Shown in pieces: positions 17,544-25,522 of a stretch of 64,000 nt of DNA. A model generated the notes under the pieces. That model was not told the DNA's origin. It worked only from the letters and a program-made list of their open reading frames with translations, and ran no database searches. A program made the translations under genes and the position numbers. Every line of letters begins with the position of its first letter. Position 1 is the stretch's first letter. Source of the DNA: Pseudocolwellia sp049933045 (GTDB lineage: Bacteria > Pseudomonadota > Gammaproteobacteria > Enterobacterales > Alteromonadaceae); assembly GCF_049933045.1 (NCBI RefSeq), contig NZ_CP187926.1:1612001-1676000 (forward strand). Reading direction: 5' to 3'.

Positions 17544-17864
17544 TTACTCTGCACGCCAAACATCCTCATAGCCTTCGCGATCAATAATTACATTAAATTC
17601 AGGTTCAAGTGCCAAATATTTAATAATTTCAGGGCAATGTTTTTCAAGATGCAAAGCACATAATGGTTTGTAAAAATCCTTATCATCTGAATATTCACCA
17701 CAATAAATGTACCAACCATTTGTACCATTTTCGGGTTTAACTCTCACCGCATGGATTGGTTTTAAATGAAGGCTTTGAATTGCAATGCCGACTTTCAAAT
17801 TCATATCTACGCCATAAAATTTGGAATCATATTTTTCACAGATTGAACGCTGTAAATCTTTCAT
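17544..17864 (-). CDS. Imm33-like (DUF2185-type) protein, integron cassette
   Basis: 106 residues without signal peptide. VRVKPENGTNGWYIYCGEYS, PLCALHLEKHCPEIIKYLAL and EGYEDVW recall the Imm33 family, whose members are proposed immunity proteins of polymorphic toxin systems. The assignment is by pattern memory and moderately sure. GGTGAT precedes the ATG. The gene fills a compact cassette: 20 bp after the upstream attC core and five bases before its own. No toxin gene accompanies it. Confidence 0.6.
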   Translation of the reverse strand: MKDLQRSICEKYDSKFYGVDMNLKVGIAIQSLHLKPIHAVRVKPENGTNGWYIYCGEYSDDKDFYKPLCALHLEKHCPEIIKYLALEPEFNVIIDREGYEDVWRAE

Positions 17865-17884
17865 ATCACCAAACCTTTAAGAAC

Positions 17885-17986
17885 GCATAACGCCCTGTTA
17901 ACAGGCAAAATGCAGTTGGCTAAAAATAAGGAACGGAGTGACAAAAAGCCAACTGTATTTTGTCCTTGTTTAACAGCTTGTTAGCT
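17885..17986 (-). other. attC recombination site of the restriction-modification cassette
   Basis: Minus-strand R'' core AGCTAACAAG and R' core GGCGTTATGC, inner arms CAGTTGGCT and AGCCAACTG. The stop codon of the upstream gene (TAA) lies inside the R'' core, a common cassette arrangement. Confidence 0.9.
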
Positions 17987-20398
17987 TTCAATTAAGATGC
18001 GCTGATATGCTTTCCGTTTCTTTTTCTCTAGGCAATAAACAAATTTTTCCATAAAATTCCAATTTGGTTCTTCTTTTTTATCTACTGGTAGGTAAACAGT
18101 TTCTCTTTTAACGACATTTAACTGAGCCTGCCTACCATAAGAGTATTTCCCCCCTTGTCTATTAATCATAGCAGCTATAAATAAACCACTATAACGATTA
18201 ATTTTTTTATGGTTTATACAGGAAACATCGTGAGAACAGTAAAATTCATGAGGCTGATAAAAAGCAGATAACTTCACCTTTTCAATAGTTATAGTGTTTT
18301 TGGGAAATAATATAGGGTTACTTATAAAGTCACTTACACCATTGTTTAAAGCACTAGCAGTAACATATGGATTATTACCTTTAGTAATATTTTTTTTGTT
18401 TAGGTAAATCCCTTTCCCTACATCAAACAGTTCGTCAAGTTTAAATGGCTTCCAAACTTGAGCATCAAGTTTTGGTTGGCGTTTGGTATCTAATGGAGAA
18501 GACTGCTTAAATAAATAATCTCTACCCTTCATAACCATTGAAAACTCAAAAGAAAGGAAATCACCGACTGTTTTTTCTATTTCTTCCTCTGATGGAATTT
18601 CATCATTAAAATAATAAAAACTATGAAGCCATTCATCTTCAGGTTTAACAGTCGTTTTAACGCAAAACTTGGTGGCCGCAGATATTCTTTCAAACCACAC
18701 ATCAAGCAAATGTTGTTTTTTATCTTTTGCTTGTTCTGTTTCAATCAACCCTATATGCGGACTGATTTTAAAGCCATCATCTCTGAAATCAATAAATCTA
18801 CATTCATCGGTATTAGTATGTGCTTCTCCTGCAGTAAAAATAGCAATACAAGGCATAGTACCTACACCATAAAATGTATCTTTATTAAGCGTTATAACAC
18901 CCTCTAGCGTATGCTTTTTTAAGATATTTCTCTTAATTGATTGTTCTTCTTTAGTTTTTCCTGTAACAGAAGACTGCGGAATAATAACAATAGCTTTTGC
19001 TCCTACTGTCAAGGAGTCAAGTAAATGTTCTGTAAATGCTATTTCATAAAGATCTGGATTCTTCTTTGAGCCTTGAGAGTAGGGAGGATTCATCATTCCT
19101 ACATTGGCTTCTTTCAGTTGCAACTTATTAGGGTTTTCATTTAAAAAGTTATTATTAATTAAATTACTTTTGCCATCTCCTCTTAAAATCATATTAGTTG
19201 TAGCAATAGTAAACATATACGGTTGTAATTCTAAGCCATGGAGTTGTTTCTGACGTATATTCTTTTTTTGACGCTCACTATCAGCCTGAGAAAGCATATG
19301 ATGCATTGCTGATATCAGAAAACCTCCAGTTCCAGCACATGGATCTAGAACAATATCATCAGGGTGTATTTCTACTAAATCACAGAATAAATCAGTTATG
19401 TGTTTAGGAGTAAGGACTATTCCGAGCGTTTGTCCATCTCCACCAGAATAGGACATAAACTCACCATAAAACCGACCTAAATAATCTTCAGAAGAACTTG
19501 TATACTTTATACTTCGGTATATTTTGTCATATAGATATTCTGTAAAGTGTTTAATTGGTGTTTTCTTTAAACTTTTATTTACTTCATTAAGGATATGGGT
19601 GTCTTTTATGATTGAAAATTGACTTAATATTTTATCTCTTTTTACTTCCGGAGAAACTCGAGATCTTTTTAAGTTTGCCTCTATAGCGTTATAAATCTTG
19701 TCTCCATCAGGGTTAATATCATCCCCTGTGAGATCTTCAATAGAAAAATTTTTAGATTCTGCTTCACGAAGAGCTAACAAAATACCAGAAACAATCAAAG
19801 GTTTGTCTATATCTTTCAAATTACCGTAGTTTCTTAAATCTTCATGAAGTTCAGCTGCGTCTCTTAGAATCTCGCTCAACTCTTTATCTTTATCAGTTTC
19901 TTCTTCAAGGATTTCTTTTATATAATATTCTTCAATATTATCTTCAGTAAAAGTAATGAACGATTCAACTTCAGGGAGCTCTCTGTAATATTCAGTTTCA
20001 TCTACGTAAATAGGGCTAATCCGGTGTTTCTTTTCATCTCCAGAAATACCAAAAGCAATGACCTTTTTATAAGATGTATTTTCAGCTAAATGTTTTCCAT
20101 AAAACCATGCTCCATTTACGGCAAAACCTTTTGTATCTTTGGGAGTAGTACTAATAACACCTTTACTATCCAATTTAATATGGTTAGCTAGGTCAGCCTT
20201 ATTCTCAATTACTAAGATAAAGTCCTTAACTACACCAACAAACTCGGGGAAACCAACATTACCTGAGCCGCTTTTTGATGCTGTTTTTAAAGCCTTGTCA
20301 ATTTCAACAATTGTACTTCCTTGAGGCTCTAATTCGATACCAGCTTCTTTTAATAAACCATGTACCCAAAGGTCCGTTTTGGCTTCTTTTTTTGCCAC
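17981..20398 (-). CDS. Single-chain restriction-modification enzyme (nuclease, N6-adenine methylase and specificity domains), integron cassette
   Basis: 805 residues. Residues about 40-75 hold FPEFVGVVKDFILVIENKAD, a PD-(D/E)xK-type nuclease motif. The centre is an N6-adenine methyltransferase: DPCAGTGGFLISAM near residue 350 is the AdoMet motif I and MMNPPYSQG near residue 437 is the catalytic NPPY motif. The last 150 residues (KPFKLDELFDVGKG...) resemble one half of a type I specificity subunit. This order is that of type IIG or BcgI-like enzymes, which cut and methylate with one chain. The gene occupies a complete integron cassette of about 2.5 kb with attC at its stop codon. A phage-defence role is inferred; catalysis is not proven. 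Confidence 0.85.
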   Translation of the reverse strand: MAKKEAKTDLWVHGLLKEAGIELEPQGSTIVEIDKALKTASKSGSGNVGFPEFVGVVKDFILVIENKADLANHIKLDSKGVISTTPKDTKGFAVNGAWFYGKHLAENTSYKKVIAFGISGDEKKHRISPIYVDETEYYRELPEVESFITFTEDNIEEYYIKEILEEETDKDKELSEILRDAAELHEDLRNYGNLKDIDKPLIVSGILLALREAESKNFSIEDLTGDDINPDGDKIYNAIEANLKRSRVSPEVKRDKILSQFSIIKDTHILNEVNKSLKKTPIKHFTEYLYDKIYRSIKYTSSSEDYLGRFYGEFMSYSGGDGQTLGIVLTPKHITDLFCDLVEIHPDDIVLDPCAGTGGFLISAMHHMLSQADSERQKKNIRQKQLHGLELQPYMFTIATTNMILRGDGKSNLINNNFLNENPNKLQLKEANVGMMNPPYSQGSKKNPDLYEIAFTEHLLDSLTVGAKAIVIIPQSSVTGKTKEEQSIKRNILKKHTLEGVITLNKDTFYGVGTMPCIAIFTAGEAHTNTDECRFIDFRDDGFKISPHIGLIETEQAKDKKQHLLDVWFERISAATKFCVKTTVKPEDEWLHSFYYFNDEIPSEEEIEKTVGDFLSFEFSMVMKGRDYLFKQSSPLDTKRQPKLDAQVWKPFKLDELFDVGKGIYLNKKNITKGNNPYVTASALNNGVSDFISNPILFPKNTITIEKVKLSAFYQPHEFYCSHDVSCINHKKINRYSGLFIAAMINRQGGKYSYGRQAQLNVVKRETVYLPVDKKEEPNWNFMEKFVYCLEKKKRKAYQRILIES

Positions 20399-20490
20399 TT
20401 TTTATTACTCCAAATATTTATACAAAAGAACGAATTATATCAAAGATATCAACTGAAATTTGAATTTAATCACGATAGGTTGATTTTGAA

Positions 20491-20588
20491 AGCTAACGCC
20501 CAAATAACGGGCTTTTATTGCTGGCTTATAATTTGCGAGGAACGAGCACAGCCAGCTGTAAAAGTCCTGTTGATTTGCCTTGTTATGA
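20491..20588 (-). other. attC recombination site
   Basis: Minus-strand cores CTCATAACAAGG and GGCGTTAGCT with inner arms CAGCTGGC and GCCAGC. It ends the first ORF-less cassette and borders the restriction-modification cassette. Confidence 0.88.
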
Positions 20589-20834
20589 GTAACTTAGGTT
20601 AACTCAAAACATGACTCTATTAGTAAACACCTAATTTGTAAATGAACTACAACTTGAGCTACTCAATAAACATTGACGAACCGATGTATTTGCTACAAAA
20701 GTCTCTTCAAAAGCAAATACTATTGGTGACCTTTGATAAAGTTTAACTAGCGAAACTCGTATGAAACAAGCACAAAGCTCACTTGTTAAAACCATCCTGT
20801 TTTACAAAAAAATAACAGACAAAAAGCAGCAGAC
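20589..20834 (-). other. ORF-less integron cassette body (conserved-hairpin family, member a)
   Basis: About 246 bp between two attC sites with no convincing reading frame. It shares blocks with the bodies at 21236 and 21580 (for example TTGAGCTACT and GGTGACCTTTG) and contains an inverted repeat GTATTTGCT/AGCAAATAC at 20686-20720, at the same place where the other two have different but also paired arms. Confidence 0.65.
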
Positions 20835-20933
20835 TCATAACGCCTCAAACAGAGGCTAAAAATTGTTGGCCAAAATGGCGAGGCACGAGCAACGGCCAGC
20901 TGTTTTTAGTCCTGCTGCTTTGCCTTGTTAGCA
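20835..20933 (-). other. attC recombination site
   Basis: Minus-strand cores TGCTAACAAGG and GGCGTTATGA; inner arms CAGCTGGCC and GGCCAA... on the opposite side. Spacing and size match the other sites of the array. Confidence 0.88.
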
Positions 20934-21137
20934 GTGTAAGATAAGCTTTGGCGGTTTACCGCTGTAAATATTTAATAATACAACGCATTAATTAAAATAC
21001 ACTTTACTTAAAAATAAACACTAAGAAAAGAACACTGAATGTTTAGTTTTAAATAAGCTTTAATTAGGAGTGGTTAATTGAAACGTAAAACCTTTTCACT
21101 AAAAACCAATCCCTGATTTATACAAACTGAATAAGAC
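20934..21137 (-). other. ORF-less integron cassette body, unrelated to its neighbours
   Basis: About 204 bp, AT-rich, without a convincing ORF. A short inverted repeat GGCGGTTTACCGC lies near 20952. It does not share the hairpin family seen in the other three ORF-less cassettes. Confidence 0.55.
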
Positions 21138-21235
21138 TGCTAACGCTTTTGCTAAGCGGCTAAATAATGCTGGCTATAATTTGCGAGGAACGAGCACAGC
21201 CAGCTTTATGTGTCCGTTTGAGCAACTTGTTATGT
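21138..21235 (-). other. attC recombination site
   Basis: Minus-strand cores ACATAACAAG and AGCGTTAGCA; inner arms AGCTGGCT and AGCCAGC. The central TTTGCGAGGAACGAGCACAG block is the same as in the site at 20491. Confidence 0.87.
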
Positions 21236-21482
21236 GGTTGATTTACTTACAACAATTACTAAAGGTAATTGTAAACACAGTAAGCTTTAAATGAAATAAC
21301 AATTTGAGCTACTAACAATACTAAGTACGAATTAATGGCTTGCCAACAAAGTGTTTTAAATAGGCAAGTCTATTAGTGACCATAACAAAACTTAGAATAG
21401 CGAAAACTGGCAGCAGCTATTACAAAACAATAAGTTTATAAAAAACCTTTTAGCAAACACCAACAATCAAACTGGAAAATAC
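21236..21482 (-). other. ORF-less integron cassette body (conserved-hairpin family, member b)
   Basis: About 247 bp, clearly homologous to the body at 21580 along most of its length. Inverted repeat CTTGCC/GGCAAG at 21339-21368 and a second, ACAATTAC/GTAATTGT, near 21253-21273. No frame longer than about 25 codons is shared among the family members. Confidence 0.7.
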
Positions 21483-21579
21483 ACATAACGCCTATATTAA
21501 CAGGCTAAAAATAGTGGGCTAAAATGGAGCGAAGCGAACAGCCCGCTGTTTTTAGTCCTTGTTGAATTTCTTGTTATGT
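21483..21579 (-). other. attC recombination site, near-identical to the site at 61949
   Basis: Minus-strand cores ACATAACAAG and GGCGTTATGT, inner arms AACAGCGGGCT and AGCCCACT. It shares nearly all central positions with the attC beside the intI remnant. Confidence 0.9.
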
Positions 21580-21825
21580 GGTTGATAAACCTACCACAAT
21601 TACTAAACTTAATTGTAAACACCGTAAGCTTTAAATGAAACTTTAATTTGAGCTACTAACCAAACTAAGTACGAATTAATGGCTTTGCCACAAAGTGTTT
21701 TAAATAGGCAAAGTCTATTAGTGACCTTTGGATAACTACGCTAGCGAAAACGAGAAGCCGCTAATGTAAAAGTTAACGTTTATAAATAGATCTTTAGCTA
21801 ACACCAGCAATCAAACTGGAAATAC
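21580..21825 (-). other. ORF-less integron cassette body (conserved-hairpin family, member c)
   Basis: About 246 bp. Inverted repeat CTTTGCC/GGCAAAG at 21683-21713; relative to member b each arm has one extra base, so pairing is kept. A second repeat ACAATTA/TAATTGT lies near 21596-21616. No convincing ORF. Confidence 0.7.
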
Positions 21826-21924
21826 ACATAACGCCCAAATAAGGGGCTAATTATTGCTGGCTAAAATAACGAACGAAGTGAGGCAGCCAGCTGTAATTAG
21901 TCCCACTTAATTTTCTTGTTATGT
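21826..21924 (-). other. attC recombination site of the first cassette
   Basis: Minus-strand cores ACATAACAAG and GGCGTTATGT, inner arms CAGCTGGCT and AGCCAGC. Five bases separate the gene's stop codon from the core. Confidence 0.9.
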
Positions 21925-21928
21925 GTTT

Positions 21929-22186
21929 TTACTTCCGTTCTGATTTACGTTTACCCGGTAATTTTCTATAAATTGTAATATAAGCAAACACATACACCCA
22001 GATAACAAGTGGAATGAACCCAATCAGCCCTGACAGTTGAATATTAAAACTAAAGCCTAATCTCAAAATTGCATAGTATTGAGCAATAATTATTAGATAT
22101 AAACCATATACTCCAAATAAACACAGTGCTCCAGTAAGAATTCTAAGTAATTGCCGTATCTGATTTTGACTACCTTGTGTTGACAT
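21929..22186 (-). CDS. Small membrane protein, integron cassette
   Basis: About 85 residues from ATG 22186 (MSTQGSQNQIRQ), chosen because GGAG sits seven bases upstream; the longer frame to 22234 has no such site and runs out of the cassette. Two hydrophobic segments, ILTGALCLFGVYGLYLIII and LIGFIPLVIWVYVFAYITIY, and a basic C-terminal tail. No family recognised. It is the outermost cassette on the right of the array. Confidence 0.6.
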   Translation of the reverse strand: MSTQGSQNQIRQLLRILTGALCLFGVYGLYLIIIAQYYAILRLGFSFNIQLSGLIGFIPLVIWVYVFAYITIYRKLPGKRKSERK

Positions 22187-22206
22187 TTTACTCCACTCTA
22201 AAGAAA

Positions 22207-22214
22207 CACATAAC
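22207..22214 (-). other. Right boundary of the cassette array (recombination core without attC arm)
   Basis: Read on the minus strand the flank runs AATAAACTGTTATGTG, so the first cassette begins at a GTTATGTG core that lacks the preceding GGC and the complementary arm found in every attC here. It is either a degenerate attI, a secondary integration site, or the scar of a deletion. No integrase gene lies next to it. Confidence 0.6.
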
Positions 22215-22452
22215 AGTTTATTAGAAGGGCCCAATCACGCTATCCAGCGCAAAAAGAATCAACCTAATGTATTTTAATTAAAAACAATATAGCCAATTTA
22301 ATTAGTTTACTCAATTACTTACTAAATTTTTATTAATAAAGCTTTTGTAGAAAGGCAGATTAGATCCTTCTTTACGGCGGAAAGCAGGATTATAGGCGGC
22401 GTGTATAAATTCACAGGTTTTTTTGATTGAAAATTAAATGGTATGAACAAAA

Positions 22453-22484
22453 AAACCGTTGTTACATGACATAACTAACGGTTT
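22453..22484 (-). terminator. Terminator downstream of the UPF0016 gene
   Basis: Inverted repeat AAACCGTTGTTA...TAACTAACGGTTT; on the minus strand a run of seven T follows. It could work in both directions. Confidence 0.75.
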
Positions 22485-22523
22485 ATATTTTTTTCTATTT
22501 TAAAGAACTGAGCTTAGTAGTTA

Positions 22524-22796
22524 TTACGCTTTATAGAGTGTGAATACCCCAATAACGATAAAACCTATACCTGCGAAATAATGTAGGTACTTTTCGTTAA
22601 TGTATTCAGACAGAAGACTTCCAGCTAACACCCCTACTGCTGTTGCTACAATTAACGCGGCTGATGCGGCTAAAAATACGGTATATTTACTTACTTCTTT
22701 ATCAGCGGCAAATAGCATGGTGGCTAGTTGTGTTTTATCGCCAAGTTCAGCAAGAAATACTGAAGCAAATATAGTTAAAAATATTTTCCAATCCAT
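22524..22796 (-). CDS. UPF0016/GDT1 family cation transporter, single-domain
   Basis: 90 residues with three helices. The motif FLAELGDKTQLATML near residue 15 is the E-x-G-D-K/R-T/S signature of the GDT1/TMEM165 family, which transports Mn2+ or Ca2+ against H+. Full-length members carry two copies of this repeat; a 90-residue protein has one and would have to work as a dimer. Single-repeat members are known in gammaproteobacteria. It is transcribed in the same direction as the bio operon but lies 120 bp beyond it. Confidence 0.85.
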   Translation of the reverse strand: MDWKIFLTIFASVFLAELGDKTQLATMLFAADKEVSKYTVFLAASAALIVATAVGVLAGSLLSEYINEKYLHYFAGIGFIVIGVFTLYKA

Positions 22797-22915
22797 GAGT
22801 TCTCTCGGTCTAAATTACCCTATTATATATTTGGGTATTTGTTGTTTTTATTATGTGTTTTATTTACTTTTTTAACTAGCGTATTTATGAAATCAACCAC
22901 ACATTAATTAATAAC

Positions 22916-23587
22916 TCAGCGTGTAAGTAAGCTTAAATCAAACTTAGTTGCGGCTATGTCTATGCTTTCTTCTTTATCTAATCGTGCGATCATAGGTGCT
23001 TTGATTAAAGACGTTAGCTCGGCAATATTTTCTTCTAAGTAGTTCATGCCTTCAAAGGTATTTGCTACCCAACCTATACACTCTAGTCCGTCAGCTAATA
23101 TAGTTTCGTAGGTTAAGATGGCGTGATTCAAACAACCTAACTTCATATTTACTACTAAAATAACTTTTTGATCTGATTTTTGTACAAACTCAGATAAATA
23201 CTTCCCATTGCCTAAAGGTAAACGCCATCCACCAGCGCCTTCAGTTAAGGTAATGTCGGCATTTAGTGAGGTAACGTTTGTGTAATGCTTTAGTACATCA
23301 TCAACCGTTATACTTTGATTTGATTTGGCTGCTGCAATATGAGGTGCAATAGGTTCTTGGTAAGCAATAGGATTAACATTCGATATGCTTTGATTACGGT
23401 TAGCTACTTGCTGTAATAAAAAGGCGTCTTCGTTAACTAATTCACCATTAACAAGTTCGCAGCCCGCTGAAATAGGTTTGTATACGGCTACGGTTTTACC
23501 TGTGTTTACTAGGGCTTTAACTAAGGCGGTGGCTACGAATGTTTTTCCTGCGTCGGTATCTGTCGCGGTTATAAATAATTTAGACAT
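22916..23587 (-). CDS. bioD: Dethiobiotin synthetase
   Basis: 223 residues. ITATDTDAGKTFVATAL at the N terminus is the P-loop, and VAVYKPISAG and TLTEGAGGWRLPL are family blocks. It closes the ureido ring of diaminopelargonic acid with CO2 and ATP to form dethiobiotin in the cytosol. It is the last gene of the bioBFCD operon; its start overlaps the bioC stop by eight bases. The usual GTDTxVGKT reads ATDTDAGKT, a minor substitution. Confidence 0.95.
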   Translation of the reverse strand: MSKLFITATDTDAGKTFVATALVKALVNTGKTVAVYKPISAGCELVNGELVNEDAFLLQQVANRNQSISNVNPIAYQEPIAPHIAAAKSNQSITVDDVLKHYTNVTSLNADITLTEGAGGWRLPLGNGKYLSEFVQKSDQKVILVVNMKLGCLNHAILTYETILADGLECIGWVANTFEGMNYLEENIAELTSLIKAPMIARLDKEESIDIAATKFDLSLLTR

Positions 23588-24365
23588 TTAATTTAACTGC
23601 AACCCCTGAAAATGCTGAATAAGTCGCGGGATATATGCCACTTGGCTCTCTAAAATCTTCATAATGCTCTGTCATTTGCTTCCATTTATCTTTTCCTGAT
23701 AAACCTTTCTTTTTTTGATTAGGCACGTGGTTAGCACCTAAGCCTTTTAATTCGTGTAGTAGATGCATTACGTTTTCATATTCTAACGCGATGTCTTTTA
23801 CGCCACTTTCTAATAACTTAAACTGAGAATCGTCGAAGGTTTTTATTAGCGTATCTTGTGGTTGAAAGTCGAGTACATGGGCTTCGTCATCCACTTGTTT
23901 CCAAGATGATTTAAGCTCGAACAAAGTACCTTCAACTAAGGTACTAAATACAAATAATCCGCCTGGTTTAAGTATGCGGACCATTTCTGTTAACAAATCG
24001 CTTAATGGATTACACCATTGGATCATCAAGTTGGAATAAATAACGTCAACACTTGCGTCTTCTAACGGAAGTTTAAAAGCATCTGCTTCTATCCATTTTA
24101 TATCATGTGTTGATTTGTCTTCAGCAAATTTGAGCATGCCTGCTGAAATGTCTACGCCAATAACTTGTTTATATTTACTGGCTAATATATTGGTAAAAAA
24201 CCCAGTACCACAACCTAAATCTACAACTTTTAAGTCGCTTCGTTTAGGTAGTTTAGACATTAAGTGTTTGCCTGTGTAACGTTGCAAACGTGCAGAAACA
24301 TCGTAAGAGTGAGTTGCCGAACTGAAAGAACGTGCAATTTTAGTCCTACTGAAGTTATTTCCCAT
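23580..24365 (-). CDS. bioC: Malonyl-ACP O-methyltransferase
   Basis: 261 residues with a class I SAM methyltransferase fold: VVDLGCGTGFFTNIL near residue 45 is motif I, VIGVDIS follows, and VIYSNLMIQWCNPLSDLL is typical of BioC. It methylates malonyl-ACP to start pimelate synthesis on the fatty-acid cycle. The ATG overlaps the bioF stop by 11 bases and the stop overlaps the bioD start, so bioF-bioC-bioD are translationally coupled. No bioH is in the window. Confidence 0.94.
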   Translation of the reverse strand: MGNNFSRTKIARSFSSATHSYDVSARLQRYTGKHLMSKLPKRSDLKVVDLGCGTGFFTNILASKYKQVIGVDISAGMLKFAEDKSTHDIKWIEADAFKLPLEDASVDVIYSNLMIQWCNPLSDLLTEMVRILKPGGLFVFSTLVEGTLFELKSSWKQVDDEAHVLDFQPQDTLIKTFDDSQFKLLESGVKDIALEYENVMHLLHELKGLGANHVPNQKKKGLSGKDKWKQMTEHYEDFREPSGIYPATYSAFSGVAVKLNV

Positions 24366-25503
24366 TTAAAAAAGCCTTGTTAATATTATTTGCTAAATAC
24401 TTGATATCGTTTGCATTATGAGATGCAGTTATAGTAACGCGTAACCTAGAGCTGTTTTTTGCAACCGTGGGAGGACGAATTGCTGTAGCCCAAATTCCAT
24501 TTTCTTTCAGTTTTTCACTCGTGTTTAATGTTTTGCTCGCTGAACCTATAACAATGGCATGAATAGAAGATTCAGTTTTTATTAATTCTATGTCGTTAGT
24601 AAGTGTAGACGATAATAAATGACTTAATTCAGTAATTTTATCTCTTCGCCACTGTTCTTGTTGAATTAGCTTAATACTGGCTTTAGTTGCCCAAGCCAGT
24701 GCAGGTGAAATAGCCGTAGAATAAATATAATGCCGAGAAAAATTGACTAGATATTCGTGAATGTCTTCATTACAAACAACAAACGCGCCGCTGGTGGCTA
24801 ATGCCTTACCAAAGGTTGCCATTACAATGTCTAAAGGTGCTTGGCTTACACTACCTTCACCAAACTGACCTTTTACACCTATGCTATGTGCGTCATCAAT
24901 ATAGGTTAACGCTTTATGTTTTTTAGCGAGTTGGCTGATAGTAAATAAATCTGCTTGATCGCCATCCATACTAAAAACGCCTTCAGATATGATGACATTA
25001 TCTTTATCTGGAGACGAGTTTAAAAACGTATCAAGTTGTTGCATGTCGTTGTGTAAAAAGCGTTTAGTTCGAGCTTTTGATGCTAAAGCACCATCAATTA
25101 ATGAGGCATGACTAAGCTTGTCTAACCAATAATTGGTATTAGGTTCACCTAATGCATCAAGTACACCTTGATTGGCAGCAAAACCACTAGAAAACAATAA
25201 ACATTTAGGTTTGTTTAACCATGTACATATATCGTTTTCAAGCGATTGATGAGCATAATGGTAACCAGTAACTAAACTTGAAGCGCTTGCACAGGTGCCA
25301 AATCGGTCAGCACCCTCTTGCATTGCTTTATTAATTTCAGCATGATTATTTAAACCTAAGTAATCATTAGATGAGAAGTTTAAGTAGGTTTTGCCTTCTA
25401 TGGTTACTTCTCGCGCATTTTGTGATTCAACACACTTTGTACTTCTGTACAAAGCGTGGTCACGTTGTTGCGCTAATTTTTGCTGAATAAAGCTAAAGGT
25501 CAC
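24355..25503 (-). CDS. bioF: 8-amino-7-oxononanoate synthase
   Basis: 382 residues, the normal length. It is a PLP alpha-oxoamine synthase: FSSGFAANQGVL, YIDDAHSIGVKG (His-Asp block) and VMATFGKALATSGAF, where the Lys forms the internal aldimine. It condenses pimeloyl-ACP with alanine. It follows bioB by 19 bp within the operon. Confidence 0.96.
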   Translation of the reverse strand: MTFSFIQQKLAQQRDHALYRSTKCVESQNAREVTIEGKTYLNFSSNDYLGLNNHAEINKAMQEGADRFGTCASASSLVTGYHYAHQSLENDICTWLNKPKCLLFSSGFAANQGVLDALGEPNTNYWLDKLSHASLIDGALASKARTKRFLHNDMQQLDTFLNSSPDKDNVIISEGVFSMDGDQADLFTISQLAKKHKALTYIDDAHSIGVKGQFGEGSVSQAPLDIVMATFGKALATSGAFVVCNEDIHEYLVNFSRHYIYSTAISPALAWATKASIKLIQQEQWRRDKITELSHLLSSTLTNDIELIKTESSIHAIVIGSASKTLNTSEKLKENGIWATAIRPPTVAKNSSRLRVTITASHNANDIKYLANNINKAFLNGK

Positions 25504-25522
25504 TGTGGTTACAACTTAATCA

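Noticed and set aside
21661..21740. Short plus-strand ORF in ORF-less cassette (MALPQSVLNRQSLLVTFG)
   Set aside because: A similar string occurs in one other body but the frame is shifted or stopped in the third and has no ribosome site; kept only as a possible sign of decay.
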